Assembly: GCA_045579705.1 (NCBI GenBank)
Contig: JAZNMP010000002.1
Span: 22,991 to 86,990, forward strand
Reading direction: 5' to 3'
Length of the DNA stretch: 64,000 nt
From: Lachnocurva sp045579705
GTDB lineage: Bacteria > Bacillota > Clostridia > Lachnospirales > Lachnospiraceae
Both the position numbers and the translations under genes were made by a program. Positions 34,305 to 43,019 of the stretch are shown one piece after another (the first letter of the stretch is position 1; each line of letters starts with the position of its first letter). Under the pieces are notes generated by a model, which saw only the letters and a list, made by a program, of their open reading frames with translations, did no database searches and was not told where the DNA came from.

Positions 34305-34450
34305 ATGAACCATACTGAGCAGAGAATATGGTTAATAAAGGAATTATAAAGAGCTAAGAGACGAATCCCGCTAATTCAGAACTTTTGGCTTCTTGTTACA
34401 AATCATGTCTTGATATATATGATAAGCTTCTTAATGGAAATAATGCATAA
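34305..34450 (+). pseudogene. Relic of a macrodomain (ADP-ribose hydrolase-like) gene
   Basis: ATG 34305 after AAGGGAG starts MNHTEQRIWLIKEL and stops; about 20 bases later another frame gives ANSELLASCYKSCLDIYDKL. Both match, from memory, the N-terminus and the LASCY-SCL helix of bacterial protein-ADP-ribose hydrolases with a macrodomain. Nearly all of the domain between them is deleted. Assignment is by pattern only. Confidence 0.4.
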
Positions 34451-34514
34451 GCTATATTGTTATGTGGCCGGGGCTGCACTTAATATTATTTTGTTATTTA
34501 CGGAGGATTAAGCG

Positions 34515-34991
34515 ATGAAGGAAATGAGAAGACAGGATCGGAAACTTGATCAAGAGGAAATACTGGAGATTTTAAATACTGGTAAATACGGTGTATTAGC
34601 AACCGTGATGGATGATGGAAAGCCCTACAGCGTTCCTTTGAGCTATGCATTGGATGAAGAAAGTCAAGTCATTTATATGCACTGTTCTGCGGAGGGTGGA
34701 CAGAAAATCAATAATCTTCGGTTTCATCCTGATGTCTGCTTCACCATCGTGAGCCAGTCAGAACTTTTGCCAGAAAAATTTGCAACTAAATACTGGTCTG
34801 CCAATGTTTTCGGGACTGTTACAATCATAGAAGAAGGCCCTGAGAAGTGTAAGGGGATCGAAGCGATTCTTCGTAAATATTCGCCTGAGCATGTGGAGAA
34901 GGGGCTAAAATACATAGAAGGATCGATTCATAAGATTTTAGTCCTCAAACTTGAAATACGGGAAGTTACGGGAAAAGCAAGGAAAAAGTAA
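34515..34991 (+). CDS. NimA-like flavin-binding protein (pyridoxamine 5'-phosphate oxidase fold)
   Basis: 158 residues with the split-barrel pattern: YGVLATVMDDGKPYSVPLSYAL, then VIYMHCSAEGGQKINNL and a FTIVSQSELLP strand. Members bind FMN; NimA relatives reduce nitroimidazoles, while many are general flavoproteins. Start ATG follows TTTACGGAGG, a leader very like those of the Fic and small HTH genes. Monocistronic, directly followed by repeat array C. Confidence 0.85.
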   Translation: MKEMRRQDRKLDQEEILEILNTGKYGVLATVMDDGKPYSVPLSYALDEESQVIYMHCSAEGGQKINNLRFHPDVCFTIVSQSELLPEKFATKYWSANVFGTVTIIEEGPEKCKGIEAILRKYSPEHVEKGLKYIEGSIHKILVLKLEIREVTGKARKK

Positions 34992-35009
34992 GCGTGTAAT
35001 TTAATACTT

Positions 35010-35056
35010 AAGCAAACATAATAGGATACCTCTGCGGTGCAGCTACACGTGCTTTT
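35010..35056. repeat. 47-bp leader repeat, second copy
   Basis: Matches 31114-31160 at 41 of 47 positions. It contains the degenerate GC-rich leader hairpin (35033-35048) and comes 8 bases before array C. The first copy is the right end of the palindromic element at 30942-31160. Confidence 0.8.
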
Positions 35057-35063
35057 ATAAACC

Positions 35064-35400
35064 TAGGTATAGGGAAATAGCTTGATATAGAGGAATTGCC
35101 AATACACCGTGGAGCTGACAAGCTTGATTTAGGAGTTTTGGTATAGTGAAATAGCTTGATATAAAGGAATTCCTAATACACCGCGGAGCTGACAAGCTTG
35201 ATCTAGGGGTTTTGGTATAGGGGAAAAGCTTGATATAGAGGAATTCCCAATACACCGCGGAGCTGACAAGCTTGATTTGGGAGCTTTGGTATAGTGAAAA
35301 AGCTTGATATAGAGGAATTCCCAATACACAGCGGAGCTGACAAGTTAGATTTAGGTGTTTTGGTATAGTGAAATGCTTAGAAAATTGGAAATTACCTATA
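35064..35400. repeat. Tandem array C: 74-bp hairpin units, about 4.5 copies
   Basis: Unit starts are at 35064, 35138, 35212, 35286 and 35360, all 74 bp apart, and the same unit as array B (GGTATAGGGAA, loop, GAATTCCCAATAC, then AGCT-GACA-AGCT). Here the TTCCC arm restores full pairing that the TTGCC arms of array B lack. The last unit ends with TAGAAAATTGGAAAT (35378-35392), shared with array D. Confidence 0.85.
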
Positions 35401-35474
35401 TCGGATAGTAAATTAAAGTTCTCGCAGCCCCAGTAGCAATCTTGTAAGCATGTAATTTAATATTTAAGCAAAAT

Positions 35475-35558
35475 AATAAGCGCCTAGCCGGTGAAACATT
35501 GTTTTTGTTTCGTTTTTAGAAACAAAAATAATGTTTCAAACCGCTGCTAGGCGCTATT
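35475..35558. terminator. Long imperfect palindrome, possible terminator of the ABC-F gene
   Basis: Arms of about 35-40 bases: AATAAGCGCCTAGC pairs with GCTAGGCGCTATT, and GTGAAACATT..TTTGTTTC with GAAACAAA..AATGTTTCA. It lies beyond the 3' end of the minus-strand gene. No clear T-tract, so termination is likely but not certain. Confidence 0.55.
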
Positions 35559-35623
35559 AAATGCAAAATTATAAATTGCAGTTTACCTCAAGCTTGGAAC
35601 GCTTACTTCAATCCTGCCTGTAA

Positions 35624-37264
35624 TTAATCATCATCCTCTTCGCTAGAAGAAGTAGTATAAACTGTTCTCTTTCTAGCCATTTCATCGTTCTCGAGGTATT
35701 CATCGTAAGTAGAAATCTTGTCGATGATAGTACCTTCTGGAAGGATTTCGATGATTCGGTTAGCTGTTGTCTGTACAATCTCATGATCTCGTGAAGAGAA
35801 GAGAATTACACCTGGGAACTTAACGAGTCCGGTGTTAAGTGATGAGATACTTTCCATATCAAGGTGGTCAGTAGGCTCATCGAGGATGAGGACGTTTGAG
35901 TTCTCAATCATCATACGAGAGAGAAGTACACGTACTTTCTCACCACCGGAGAGAACCTTCATCTTCTTAATTCCGTCGTCACCTGCGAAAAGCATACGTC
36001 CGAGGAATCCACGTACATAAGTAGCATCCTTTACTTCTGAGAACTGTGTAAGCCAGTCTACGATAGTAAGGTCATTTGCAAATATCTTTGTATTGTCCTT
36101 TGGAAAGTAAGACTGTGAAGTAGTTACACCCCATTTATATGAACCTTCATCTGGTTCCATTTCACCTGAAAGAATCTGGAAGAGGGCAGTCTTTGCGGCT
36201 TCATTTCCACCGACAAATGCAATCTTGTCATCATGTCCTACTGTGAATGATACGTTATCGAGAACTTTTACGCCATCGATAGTCTTTGAAATACCTTCAA
36301 CAGTGAGGACTTCGTTTCCGATTTCTCTCTGTGGTCTGAAGTCAATATATGGGTATTTACGGCTTGAAGGACGGATGTCTTCGAGCTCGATCTTTTCGAG
36401 GGCCTTCTTACGTGATGTAGCCTGCTTTGATTTAGAAGCGTTAGCAGAGAAACGTGAGATGAACTCTTTCAATTCTTTAATCTGTTCCTCTTTCTTCTTG
36501 TTTTCCTCTTTACGCTGCTTCATGATAAGCTGTGATGACTCATACCAGAAGTCGTAGTTACCAGCGTAGAGCTGAATCTTTCCATAGTCGAGATCGGCGA
36601 TGTTGGTACATACCTTGTTGAGGAAGTAACGGTCATGTGATACTACGATGACTGTGTTCTCAAAGTTGATGAGGAATTCCTCAAGCCAGCCGATAGCATC
36701 GAGATCGAGGTGGTTAGTAGGCTCGTCGAGAAGAAGAATATCAGGGTTACCGAAGAGGGCACGTGCGAGAAGTACTTTGACCTTGAGTGCACCATCGAGT
36801 TCCTTCATAAGTTTGTAGTGATTCTCTGTCTCTACACCGAGTCCGTTGAGGAGTGATTCTGCATCAGCTTCTGCGTTCCAACCGTCCATATCTGCAAAGA
36901 TAGCTTCGAGCTCAGCAGCACGGATACCGTCTTCATCGGAAAAATCTTCCTTCGCATAAATGGCGTCTTTTTCCTGCTTTACATCGTAAAGCTTCTGGTT
37001 ACCCATGATAACTGTATCGATAACAGTATATTCGTCATATTTGAAGTGGTCCTGTTCGAGGACTGAAAGTCTCTGACCGTCAGTGATGATTACTTCACCG
37101 CTAGTAGGTTCGAGCTTTCCTGAGAGAATCTTTAGGAATGTAGATTTACCAGCACCGTTGGCACCGATAACACCATAACAATTTCCTTCTGTAAATTTAC
37201 AATTTACTTCTTCGAAGAGGGCTTTTTTTCCAAATCGAAGTGAAATATTTGAACACTGTAACAT
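35624..37264 (-). CDS. ABC-F family ATPase (translation factor type)
   Basis: Soluble protein of 546 aa with two ATP-binding cassettes and no membrane segments. Walker A GANGAGKST (first) and GGNEAAKTA (second, degenerate at the GK position), signature LLDEPTNHLDLDAIGWLEEF and LSGGEKVRVLLSRMM, and a linker rich in Lys/Glu (about 240-310). ABC-F proteins act on ribosomes to relieve stalling or protect against antibiotics; this build is closest to YbiT-type members. Start ATG at 37264 (minus strand) follows AAAGGAAA; an upstream in-frame start at 37360 has no ribosome site. It is the only minus-strand gene in the window. Confidence 0.88.
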   Translation of the reverse strand: MLQCSNISLRFGKKALFEEVNCKFTEGNCYGVIGANGAGKSTFLKILSGKLEPTSGEVIITDGQRLSVLEQDHFKYDEYTVIDTVIMGNQKLYDVKQEKDAIYAKEDFSDEDGIRAAELEAIFADMDGWNAEADAESLLNGLGVETENHYKLMKELDGALKVKVLLARALFGNPDILLLDEPTNHLDLDAIGWLEEFLINFENTVIVVSHDRYFLNKVCTNIADLDYGKIQLYAGNYDFWYESSQLIMKQRKEENKKKEEQIKELKEFISRFSANASKSKQATSRKKALEKIELEDIRPSSRKYPYIDFRPQREIGNEVLTVEGISKTIDGVKVLDNVSFTVGHDDKIAFVGGNEAAKTALFQILSGEMEPDEGSYKWGVTTSQSYFPKDNTKIFANDLTIVDWLTQFSEVKDATYVRGFLGRMLFAGDDGIKKMKVLSGGEKVRVLLSRMMIENSNVLILDEPTDHLDMESISSLNTGLVKFPGVILFSSRDHEIVQTTANRIIEILPEGTIIDKISTYDEYLENDEMARKRTVYTTSSSEEDDD

Positions 37265-37429
37265 AAATGTTTTCCTTTCGTATAATAATGTAGCCAATTT
37301 GGCACATACCCTTACTATTCTATAGGAAATAATAATTTTTTCAAGTGGCGAATGTATCAAGAATTAAACATTTAAATACCTTTGTTCTATTGCTTTTTGC
37401 ATAAAGAAAATCTAAAATTTAAAGTGTGT

Positions 37430-37447
37430 TTGTGAGATTATACACAA
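37430..37447. promoter_or_regulatory. Rex-like operator before pyruvate:ferredoxin oxidoreductase
   Basis: TTGTGA-GATTAT-ACACAA, an 18-bp inverted repeat close to the Rex redox-sensor consensus TTGTGAA-N4-TTCACAA. It lies 72-89 bases before the start codon. In Clostridia, Rex commonly controls fermentative genes. -35 and -10 boxes were not resolved. Confidence 0.45.
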
Positions 37448-37518
37448 ATCAATAAATAACGTATGTTGAATGAAATACGTAGAGACTTATTTTAATGTTA
37501 TTAGGAGGGGATACATTC

Positions 37519-40500
37519 ATGAAAAGAAAAATGATAACAATGGATGGTAACCATGCTGCAGCACATGCTTCTTATGCATTTACTGATGTAGCAGCTATCT
37601 ATCCAATCACACCTTCATCTGTTATGGCTGAGGCAACAGATGAATGGTCAACAGCTGGCAGAGAGAACATCTTTGGTGAAACTGTTCAGGTTACAGAAAT
37701 GCAGTCTGAAGCTGGTGCGGCAGGAACAGTTCACGGATCTCTTGTAGCGGGAGCATTTACTACAACTTATACAGCATCTCAGGGTTTGCTTCTAATGATC
37801 CCTAACCTTTACAAGATTGCTGGAGAAGGTCTTCCAGGAGTATTTGATGTTTCTGCACGTTGTGTAGCTACACACGCGCTTAATATTTTTGGCGATCATT
37901 CAGATGTATATGCTTGTCGTCAGACAGGTTGTGCTATGCTTTGCGAATCTTCAGTTCAGGAAGTTATGGATTTGACTCCAGTAGCACACCTTGCAGCACT
38001 TAAAGGTCGTACACCTTTCATCAATTTCTTTGATGGATTCAGAACATCTCATGAAATTCAGAAGATTGAAACATGGGATTATGAAGATCTCAAAGATATG
38101 GTTGATTGGGATGAAGTAAAAAGATTCCGTTCAGAATCTCTGAATCCTAACCGTCCACGTCAGATGGGTTCAGCTCAGAATGGAGATTTATTCTTCCAGA
38201 CTAGAGAGACATGTAACACACGTTACAATGAACTTCCAGCAATCGTTCAGACATATATGGACAAAGTTAATGAGAAACTTGGAACTGATTACAAGCTGTT
38301 CAACTACTATGGTGCAGCTGATGCAGAGCATGTAATCGTAGCTATGGGTTCAGTAAACGAAACTATTGCTGAAACTATCGATTACCTCGCTAAAGAGCAT
38401 GGCGCAAAAGTCGGCCTTGTAAAAGTTAGACTGTATCGCCCATTTGATAGAAACGCTCTCGTTGCAGCTCTTCCAGATACAGTTAAGCAGATTTCTGTTC
38501 TCGATAGAACTAAGGAACCAGGAAGCGAAGGCGAGCCTCTATTTCTCGATGTAGTAGCAGCACTTCGTGGTACTAAGTTCGAGAATGTTCCAGTATTCGG
38601 TGGTAGATATGGACTTGGTTCTAAAGATACAAAGCCAGGTGATATCATCGCTGTATATAACAATCATGATAAAAAAGAGTTTACTATCTCAATCGTTGAT
38701 GATGTTACAAACCTCTCACTCGATGTTAAAGAGAACCCTGTTACTACACCAGAAGGAACAACAAACTGTAAATTCTGGGGACTTGGTGCTGATGGTACAG
38801 TAGGTGCTAACAAAAACTCTATTAAGATTATCGGTAACCACACAGATATGTACGCTCAGGCTTACTTCGATTATGATTCAAAGAAATCAGGCGGTGTAAC
38901 TATTTCACATCTTCGTTTCGGACATAAGCCAATCCGTTCTACATATTTGATTTCACAGGCAAACTTCGTAGCTTGCCATTGTACAGCTTATATTAACAAG
39001 TACAACATGGTTCAGGATTTGGTACCAGGTGGTACATTCCTGCTTAACTGTCCGTGGGATGTTTCAGAACTTGATGAGAAACTTCCAGGACAGGTAAAGA
39101 GATATATTGCTGAGAATGATATTAATTTCTATATCATTGATGCGGTAAAGATTGGTAAAGAAATTGGACTTGGAAAGAGAATCAATACTGTACTTCAGTC
39201 AGCATTCTTCTCACTTACAAAGCTTATCCCAGAAGCAGAAGTTATCAAGCTTATGAAAGATGCTGCAACAGCTTCTTACTCAAAGAAGGGTGATAACATC
39301 GTAAAGATGAACCACGATGCTATCGATGCTGGTGCTACAGCTTATGTTAAAGTTGATGTTCCTGCATCATGGAAAGATTGCAAGGATGACGACCTTTCAG
39401 CTTCAGTTCCTACAAATGGAAACGCTGATGCGATCGATTTCGTAAAGACTATCCAGCAGAAAGTTAATGCTCAGCTTGGAAATACAGTTACAGTTTCTGA
39501 AGCTATGAAGTACACATATGGTGATACACCATCAGGTACATCTAAGTTTGAAAAACGTGGTGTAGCTACAGATGTTCCAGTATGGGATCCAGATAAGTGT
39601 ATTCAGTGTAATCGCTGTGCATATGTCTGCCCACATGCAGCAATTCGTCCAGTAGCTCTTACAGAAGAAGAAGTAAAGAACGCACCAGAAGGCATGAAGA
39701 TGAAAGATATGACAGGAATGCCTCAGTACAAGTTCGCTATCAATATTTCTTCACTCGACTGTACAGGATGTGGATCATGCGCAAATGTATGTCCAGCAAA
39801 AGAAAATGCTATCGAGCTTCACCCTATTGAAGATGAAGCAGCAGTAGCTCAGCAGGCTTACTTCGATTACGCTGTAGAACTTCCAGAGAAGGAAGATGTA
39901 ATCGCTAAGTTTAAGGAAGCATCTGTTAAGGGATCACAGTTTAAGCAGCCACTCCTCGAGTTCTCAGGCGCTTGTGCTGGTTGTGGTGAGACACCATATG
40001 CTAAGCTTCTTACTCAGCTCTTTGGTGATCATATGTACATCGCAAATGCTACAGGATGTTCTTCAATCTGGGGTAACTCATCACCATCTACACCTTACTG
40101 CATGAACCAGAAGGGACAGGGCCCAGCTTGGTCTAACTCTCTGTTTGAAGATGCAGCTGAGTTTGGATATGGTATGCTTCTCGCTCAGAGAGCTATCCGT
40201 GATAGACTTTCAAACGAACTTGATAAGGTTTCAGAAGAGACATCTAGCGACGAAGTAAAGAGCGCTATCACAGAATGGAAGGATACTTTCAATTCTGGAG
40301 CAGCAAATGCTGTAGCTACAGATAAGCTTGTAGCAGCTCTTACAACAGCAGGCGTTGGCAAAGAAGTTCTCGAGGAAAAAGAATATCTCGCAAAGAAGTC
40401 ACAGTGGATCTTTGGTGGTGACGGATGGGCTTATGATATCGGATTCGGTGGTCTCGACCATGTTCTTGCTTCTGGCAAAGACATCAATATCATGGTATTC

Positions 40501-41055
40501 GATACAGAAGTTTACTCAAATACAGGTGGACAGTCTTCTAAAGCTACACCAGTTGGAGCTGTAGCTCAGTTCGCAGCAGGCGGAAAGGGCACAAAGAAGA
40601 AAGATCTCGCTGGTATCGCTATGAGCTATGGTTATGTTTATGTTGCACACATCGCTATGGGTGCTGATATGAACCAGTGCGTAAAGGCTATCGCAGAAGC
40701 AGAAGCTTACCCAGGACCATCACTCATCATCGCTTATGCTCCATGTATCAACCATGGTATTAAGAAGGGCATGAGCAAGGCTATGACAGAAGAGCAGCTT
40801 GCAGTTGAGGCAGGTTACTGGTTCAACTTCCGTTATAACCCAACTCTCGCTGGAGAAGGAAAGGATGCATTCATCCTTGATTCTAAGGAACCTAAGGGTG
40901 ATTATCAGGAATTCCTCGCAGGCGAGAACCGTTATGCAGCTCTTAAGAAGATGAATCCAGAGCGTGCTGCAGAACTCTTCGCTCAGTCAGAGCAGGATTC
41001 AAAAGACAGATATGCTCATCTTCTTAAACTTGTAAATCTCTACAAGGGCGAGTAA
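37519..41055 (+). CDS. nifJ: Pyruvate:ferredoxin (flavodoxin) oxidoreductase
   Basis: Oxidative decarboxylation of pyruvate to acetyl-CoA with electrons passed to ferredoxin; the central step of anaerobic sugar fermentation. One-chain homodimeric form of 1178 residues: the alpha/pyrimidine-binding domain starts MDGNHAAAHASYAFTDVA; two 4Fe-4S motifs CIQCNRCAYVCPHA and CTGCGSCANVCPA lie at about 694-755; the thiamine-diphosphate domain has GACAGCGETPY, further cysteines, and GDGWAYDIGFGGLDH. ATG 37519 follows AGGAGGGG; an in-frame ATG at 37495 would lack that site. Monocistronic with terminator. Confidence 0.97.
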   Translation: MKRKMITMDGNHAAAHASYAFTDVAAIYPITPSSVMAEATDEWSTAGRENIFGETVQVTEMQSEAGAAGTVHGSLVAGAFTTTYTASQGLLLMIPNLYKIAGEGLPGVFDVSARCVATHALNIFGDHSDVYACRQTGCAMLCESSVQEVMDLTPVAHLAALKGRTPFINFFDGFRTSHEIQKIETWDYEDLKDMVDWDEVKRFRSESLNPNRPRQMGSAQNGDLFFQTRETCNTRYNELPAIVQTYMDKVNEKLGTDYKLFNYYGAADAEHVIVAMGSVNETIAETIDYLAKEHGAKVGLVKVRLYRPFDRNALVAALPDTVKQISVLDRTKEPGSEGEPLFLDVVAALRGTKFENVPVFGGRYGLGSKDTKPGDIIAVYNNHDKKEFTISIVDDVTNLSLDVKENPVTTPEGTTNCKFWGLGADGTVGANKNSIKIIGNHTDMYAQAYFDYDSKKSGGVTISHLRFGHKPIRSTYLISQANFVACHCTAYINKYNMVQDLVPGGTFLLNCPWDVSELDEKLPGQVKRYIAENDINFYIIDAVKIGKEIGLGKRINTVLQSAFFSLTKLIPEAEVIKLMKDAATASYSKKGDNIVKMNHDAIDAGATAYVKVDVPASWKDCKDDDLSASVPTNGNADAIDFVKTIQQKVNAQLGNTVTVSEAMKYTYGDTPSGTSKFEKRGVATDVPVWDPDKCIQCNRCAYVCPHAAIRPVALTEEEVKNAPEGMKMKDMTGMPQYKFAINISSLDCTGCGSCANVCPAKENAIELHPIEDEAAVAQQAYFDYAVELPEKEDVIAKFKEASVKGSQFKQPLLEFSGACAGCGETPYAKLLTQLFGDHMYIANATGCSSIWGNSSPSTPYCMNQKGQGPAWSNSLFEDAAEFGYGMLLAQRAIRDRLSNELDKVSEETSSDEVKSAITEWKDTFNSGAANAVATDKLVAALTTAGVGKEVLEEKEYLAKKSQWIFGGDGWAYDIGFGGLDHVLASGKDINIMVFDTEVYSNTGGQSSKATPVGAVAQFAAGGKGTKKKDLAGIAMSYGYVYVAHIAMGADMNQCVKAIAEAEAYPGPSLIIAYAPCINHGIKKGMSKAMTEEQLAVEAGYWFNFRYNPTLAGEGKDAFILDSKEPKGDYQEFLAGENRYAALKKMNPERAAELFAQSEQDSKDRYAHLLKLVNLYKGE

Positions 41056-41074
41056 TCTATAAAACTTAAATCTA

Positions 41075-41107
41075 AGCCTCGGGCGATTTGGCCCGGGGCT
41101 TTTTTTC
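41075..41107 (+). terminator. Terminator of nifJ
   Basis: AGCCTCGGGC / GCCCGGGGCT stem with a 6-base loop and seven Ts. Confidence 0.92.
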
Positions 41108-41119
41108 ACAGAGGGAAAT

Positions 41120-41761
41120 ATGATTCGTTGTATTGAAGTTTATGAAGTAATAGAAACTAATTGTTATTTATATCTGGATGATGAGACTATGCATGGTTTT
41201 ATCATCGATCCCGGGGCAAATGGTGACGAAATATGTGATTTCGTAATGGAAAACGGAATCACTCTGGAAAAAATCCTTCTCACACATGGACATTTTGATC
41301 ACATAGGCGGAGTGAACACTCTTAAAGCGAGACTAGGTGTGCCTATTGTAGCATCACAGAAAGCCAGAGAGTATTTACTGGATCCTATGAAGAATTTGTC
41401 TGCAAATCATGGATTGAATACTATCATAGATATCGATGACGAGGATGAGTTCCTGCCGAATGGTTCTGAAATAGAGCTGAGTTCAAATCCGAATATGACA
41501 TTAAAGCTTATAGAGACTCCAGGTCATACAGAGGATGGATGCGTTTATTATAATGAGCATGATTCAGTCTGCTTCTGTGGTGATACTATTTTTCGCGCAA
41601 GCATCGGTAGAACAGACATGTATGGTGGAGATACAGACGCTATTGAAAAAAGTATCCGTGAGCGTATTTATGCCTTGCCAGATGAAACGAACCTGCTTTC
41701 AGGACACACTGATCCGACAACTGTTGGGCTGGAAAAGAAATATGGCTACTTTAGAGTGTAG
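41120..41761 (+). CDS. MBL-fold hydrolase, glyoxalase II-like
   Basis: 213 residues. Di-metal motif LTHGHFDHIGG (about 56-66), then ETPGHTEDGC, FCGDTIF and a final LLSGHTDPTT with the last His ligand. These short proteins are hydroxyacylglutathione-hydrolase-like or related thioesterases; substrate unknown. ATG after AGAGGGAAAT, 15 bases beyond the nifJ T-tract. Confidence 0.88.
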   Translation: MIRCIEVYEVIETNCYLYLDDETMHGFIIDPGANGDEICDFVMENGITLEKILLTHGHFDHIGGVNTLKARLGVPIVASQKAREYLLDPMKNLSANHGLNTIIDIDDEDEFLPNGSEIELSSNPNMTLKLIETPGHTEDGCVYYNEHDSVCFCGDTIFRASIGRTDMYGGDTDAIEKSIRERIYALPDETNLLSGHTDPTTVGLEKKYGYFRV

Positions 41762-41773
41762 TAAAAAGTTTAC

Positions 41774-41802
41774 TTGACATAGTAAAACTATTACCATAAT
41801 AT
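41774..41802 (+). promoter_or_regulatory. Promoter of the LacI-type regulator, with inverted repeat
   Basis: Perfect TTGACA (41774-41779), a 17-base spacer and TAATAT (41797-41802). The spacer contains GTAA-AACTA-TTAC (41782-41794), similar to the operator-like repeat before the GH53 gene, suggesting autoregulation. Confidence 0.75.
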
Positions 41803-41830
41803 TTTGTTAGAATATATTATGGAGGAAGAT

Positions 41831-42814
41831 ATGGCTACTATTAAAGAGATTGCTGAAAAAGTCGGTGTTTCCAGTGCTGCGGTTTCTCGAGTTCTGAATT
41901 ATGATGAAAATATTTCTGTCAGTGAGGAGAAGCGAAAGGCTATATTTAAAACAGCAGAGGAACTCGGCTATAAGAAGAAAATAGTATATCCAAAGATTGA
42001 GAATGTTGCTCTACTGTATTGGGTAACCCAGGAAGAGGAACTTGAAGATATTTACTATCAGACTCTATATACTGAGCTTTTAAGCTACGCTAAAAAAGTG
42101 AATGTGCATATTCATGTTGTTACAAAAGAACAGGGTATAAAGAGTGTCAGAAATGATTTAACTGCTTTTATTGCTATAGGATGGTTCTCACGTAAGGAAC
42201 TCGATGCTTTGTATAAAAAATGCAAGAAGGGCGTATTTATAAATTCTTCTCCTGATGAAAAACTCTTTGATGCTGTTAGACCGAATTTCGATTCTTTTGT
42301 AACTCAGATGGTCGATTATTTTGTCGAGAATAAACATAAGAGCATAGGATTCGTTGGAATGTACGACAAAGATATCAATACAGGCGAAGCTGTTATGGAT
42401 GTCAGAGAGTGGTCATTTAGACAGAGTATGCTTTATTATAATCTGCTGGATGAGAAGGATATATATATTACTAATCATACAGCTGTGGAAGAAGGCTTAA
42501 ATATCGGTAGATCGATCATCTCAAAGGGAAATATACCAACAGCTTTTGTTGTAGCCAGCGATACTCTTGCTGTAGGATTATTACAGGCTTTTAATGAACA
42601 TGGAATTAGAATTCCGGAAGATATAGCTATATTCAGTATAAATGATGTTAGTGTTGCGAGATATGTTTCACCTCCACTTACTTCATTTCATATTGATATC
42701 CCGACTATCTGTGATTCAGCCATTTCGCTACTGAGAGAACAGGTAGTTAGAAAGAGAAAAGTGACAAAGACTATAATGATAAACGGAACACCGCATTTTA
42801 GAAGCAGTTGTTAA
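41831..42814 (+). CDS. LacI/GalR-family regulator of the galactan locus
   Basis: 327 residues. N-terminal helix-turn-helix ATIKEIAEKVGVSSAAVSRVLNYDE with the hinge, then a periplasmic-binding-protein-like effector domain (IPTAFVVASDTLAVGLLQAF near 240). ATG 41831 follows GGAGG; longer reading from 41804 has no ribosome site. Direct position before the galactan operon and a shared inverted-repeat motif in both promoters make it the likely local repressor, with a galactose or galactobiose-type inducer as inference. Confidence 0.88.
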   Translation: MATIKEIAEKVGVSSAAVSRVLNYDENISVSEEKRKAIFKTAEELGYKKKIVYPKIENVALLYWVTQEEELEDIYYQTLYTELLSYAKKVNVHIHVVTKEQGIKSVRNDLTAFIAIGWFSRKELDALYKKCKKGVFINSSPDEKLFDAVRPNFDSFVTQMVDYFVENKHKSIGFVGMYDKDINTGEAVMDVREWSFRQSMLYYNLLDEKDIYITNHTAVEEGLNIGRSIISKGNIPTAFVVASDTLAVGLLQAFNEHGIRIPEDIAIFSINDVSVARYVSPPLTSFHIDIPTICDSAISLLREQVVRKRKVTKTIMINGTPHFRSSC

Positions 42815-42832
42815 AATTAAGTGTATTTTTTT

Positions 42833-42876
42833 AGACGTAAACGGATTAAAAATATCTGTTTACGTCTTTTTATTTT
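42833..42876 (+). terminator. Terminator of the lacI-type gene
   Basis: AGACGTAAAC-G-GAT / ATC-T-GTTTACGTCT stem with T-rich tail. Confidence 0.85.
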
Positions 42877-42931
42877 TGCACAGTTTTAGCATTCGTTTTT
42901 GTAGCACTTTGACGAAAAATGAAAAGGTATA

Positions 42932-42982
42932 TTGACACTTCTTGTGGTAAATGCTAAATTCGAATCAAGGTAAATGATTTAC
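42932..42982 (+). promoter_or_regulatory. Promoter and candidate operator of the galactan operon
   Basis: TTGACA (42932-42937), a 17-base spacer and an extended -10 TGC-TAAATT (42952-42960). A perfect 13-bp inverted repeat GTAAATGATTTAC (42970-42982) lies just after the expected transcription start, a classic place for a LacI-type roadblock operator. It resembles the repeat in the regulator promoter (GTAA-N5-TTAC). Confidence 0.7.
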
Positions 42983-43019
42983 TAGAACGAAGTTAAAATT
43001 TTAGGAAAGGGGACGAGAT

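Larger units (their letters stand above)
34992..35623. other. Intergenic stretch filled by repeats
   Basis: Holds a 47-bp leader repeat, array C, and a long imperfect palindrome at 35475-35558. Open frames here are repeat translations without ribosome sites. Confidence 0.7.

Noticed and set aside
35475..35558. parS site suggested by GTGAAACA and TGTTTCA in the long palindrome
   Set aside because: The halves are in the wrong order for parS and are explained by the long hairpin itself.
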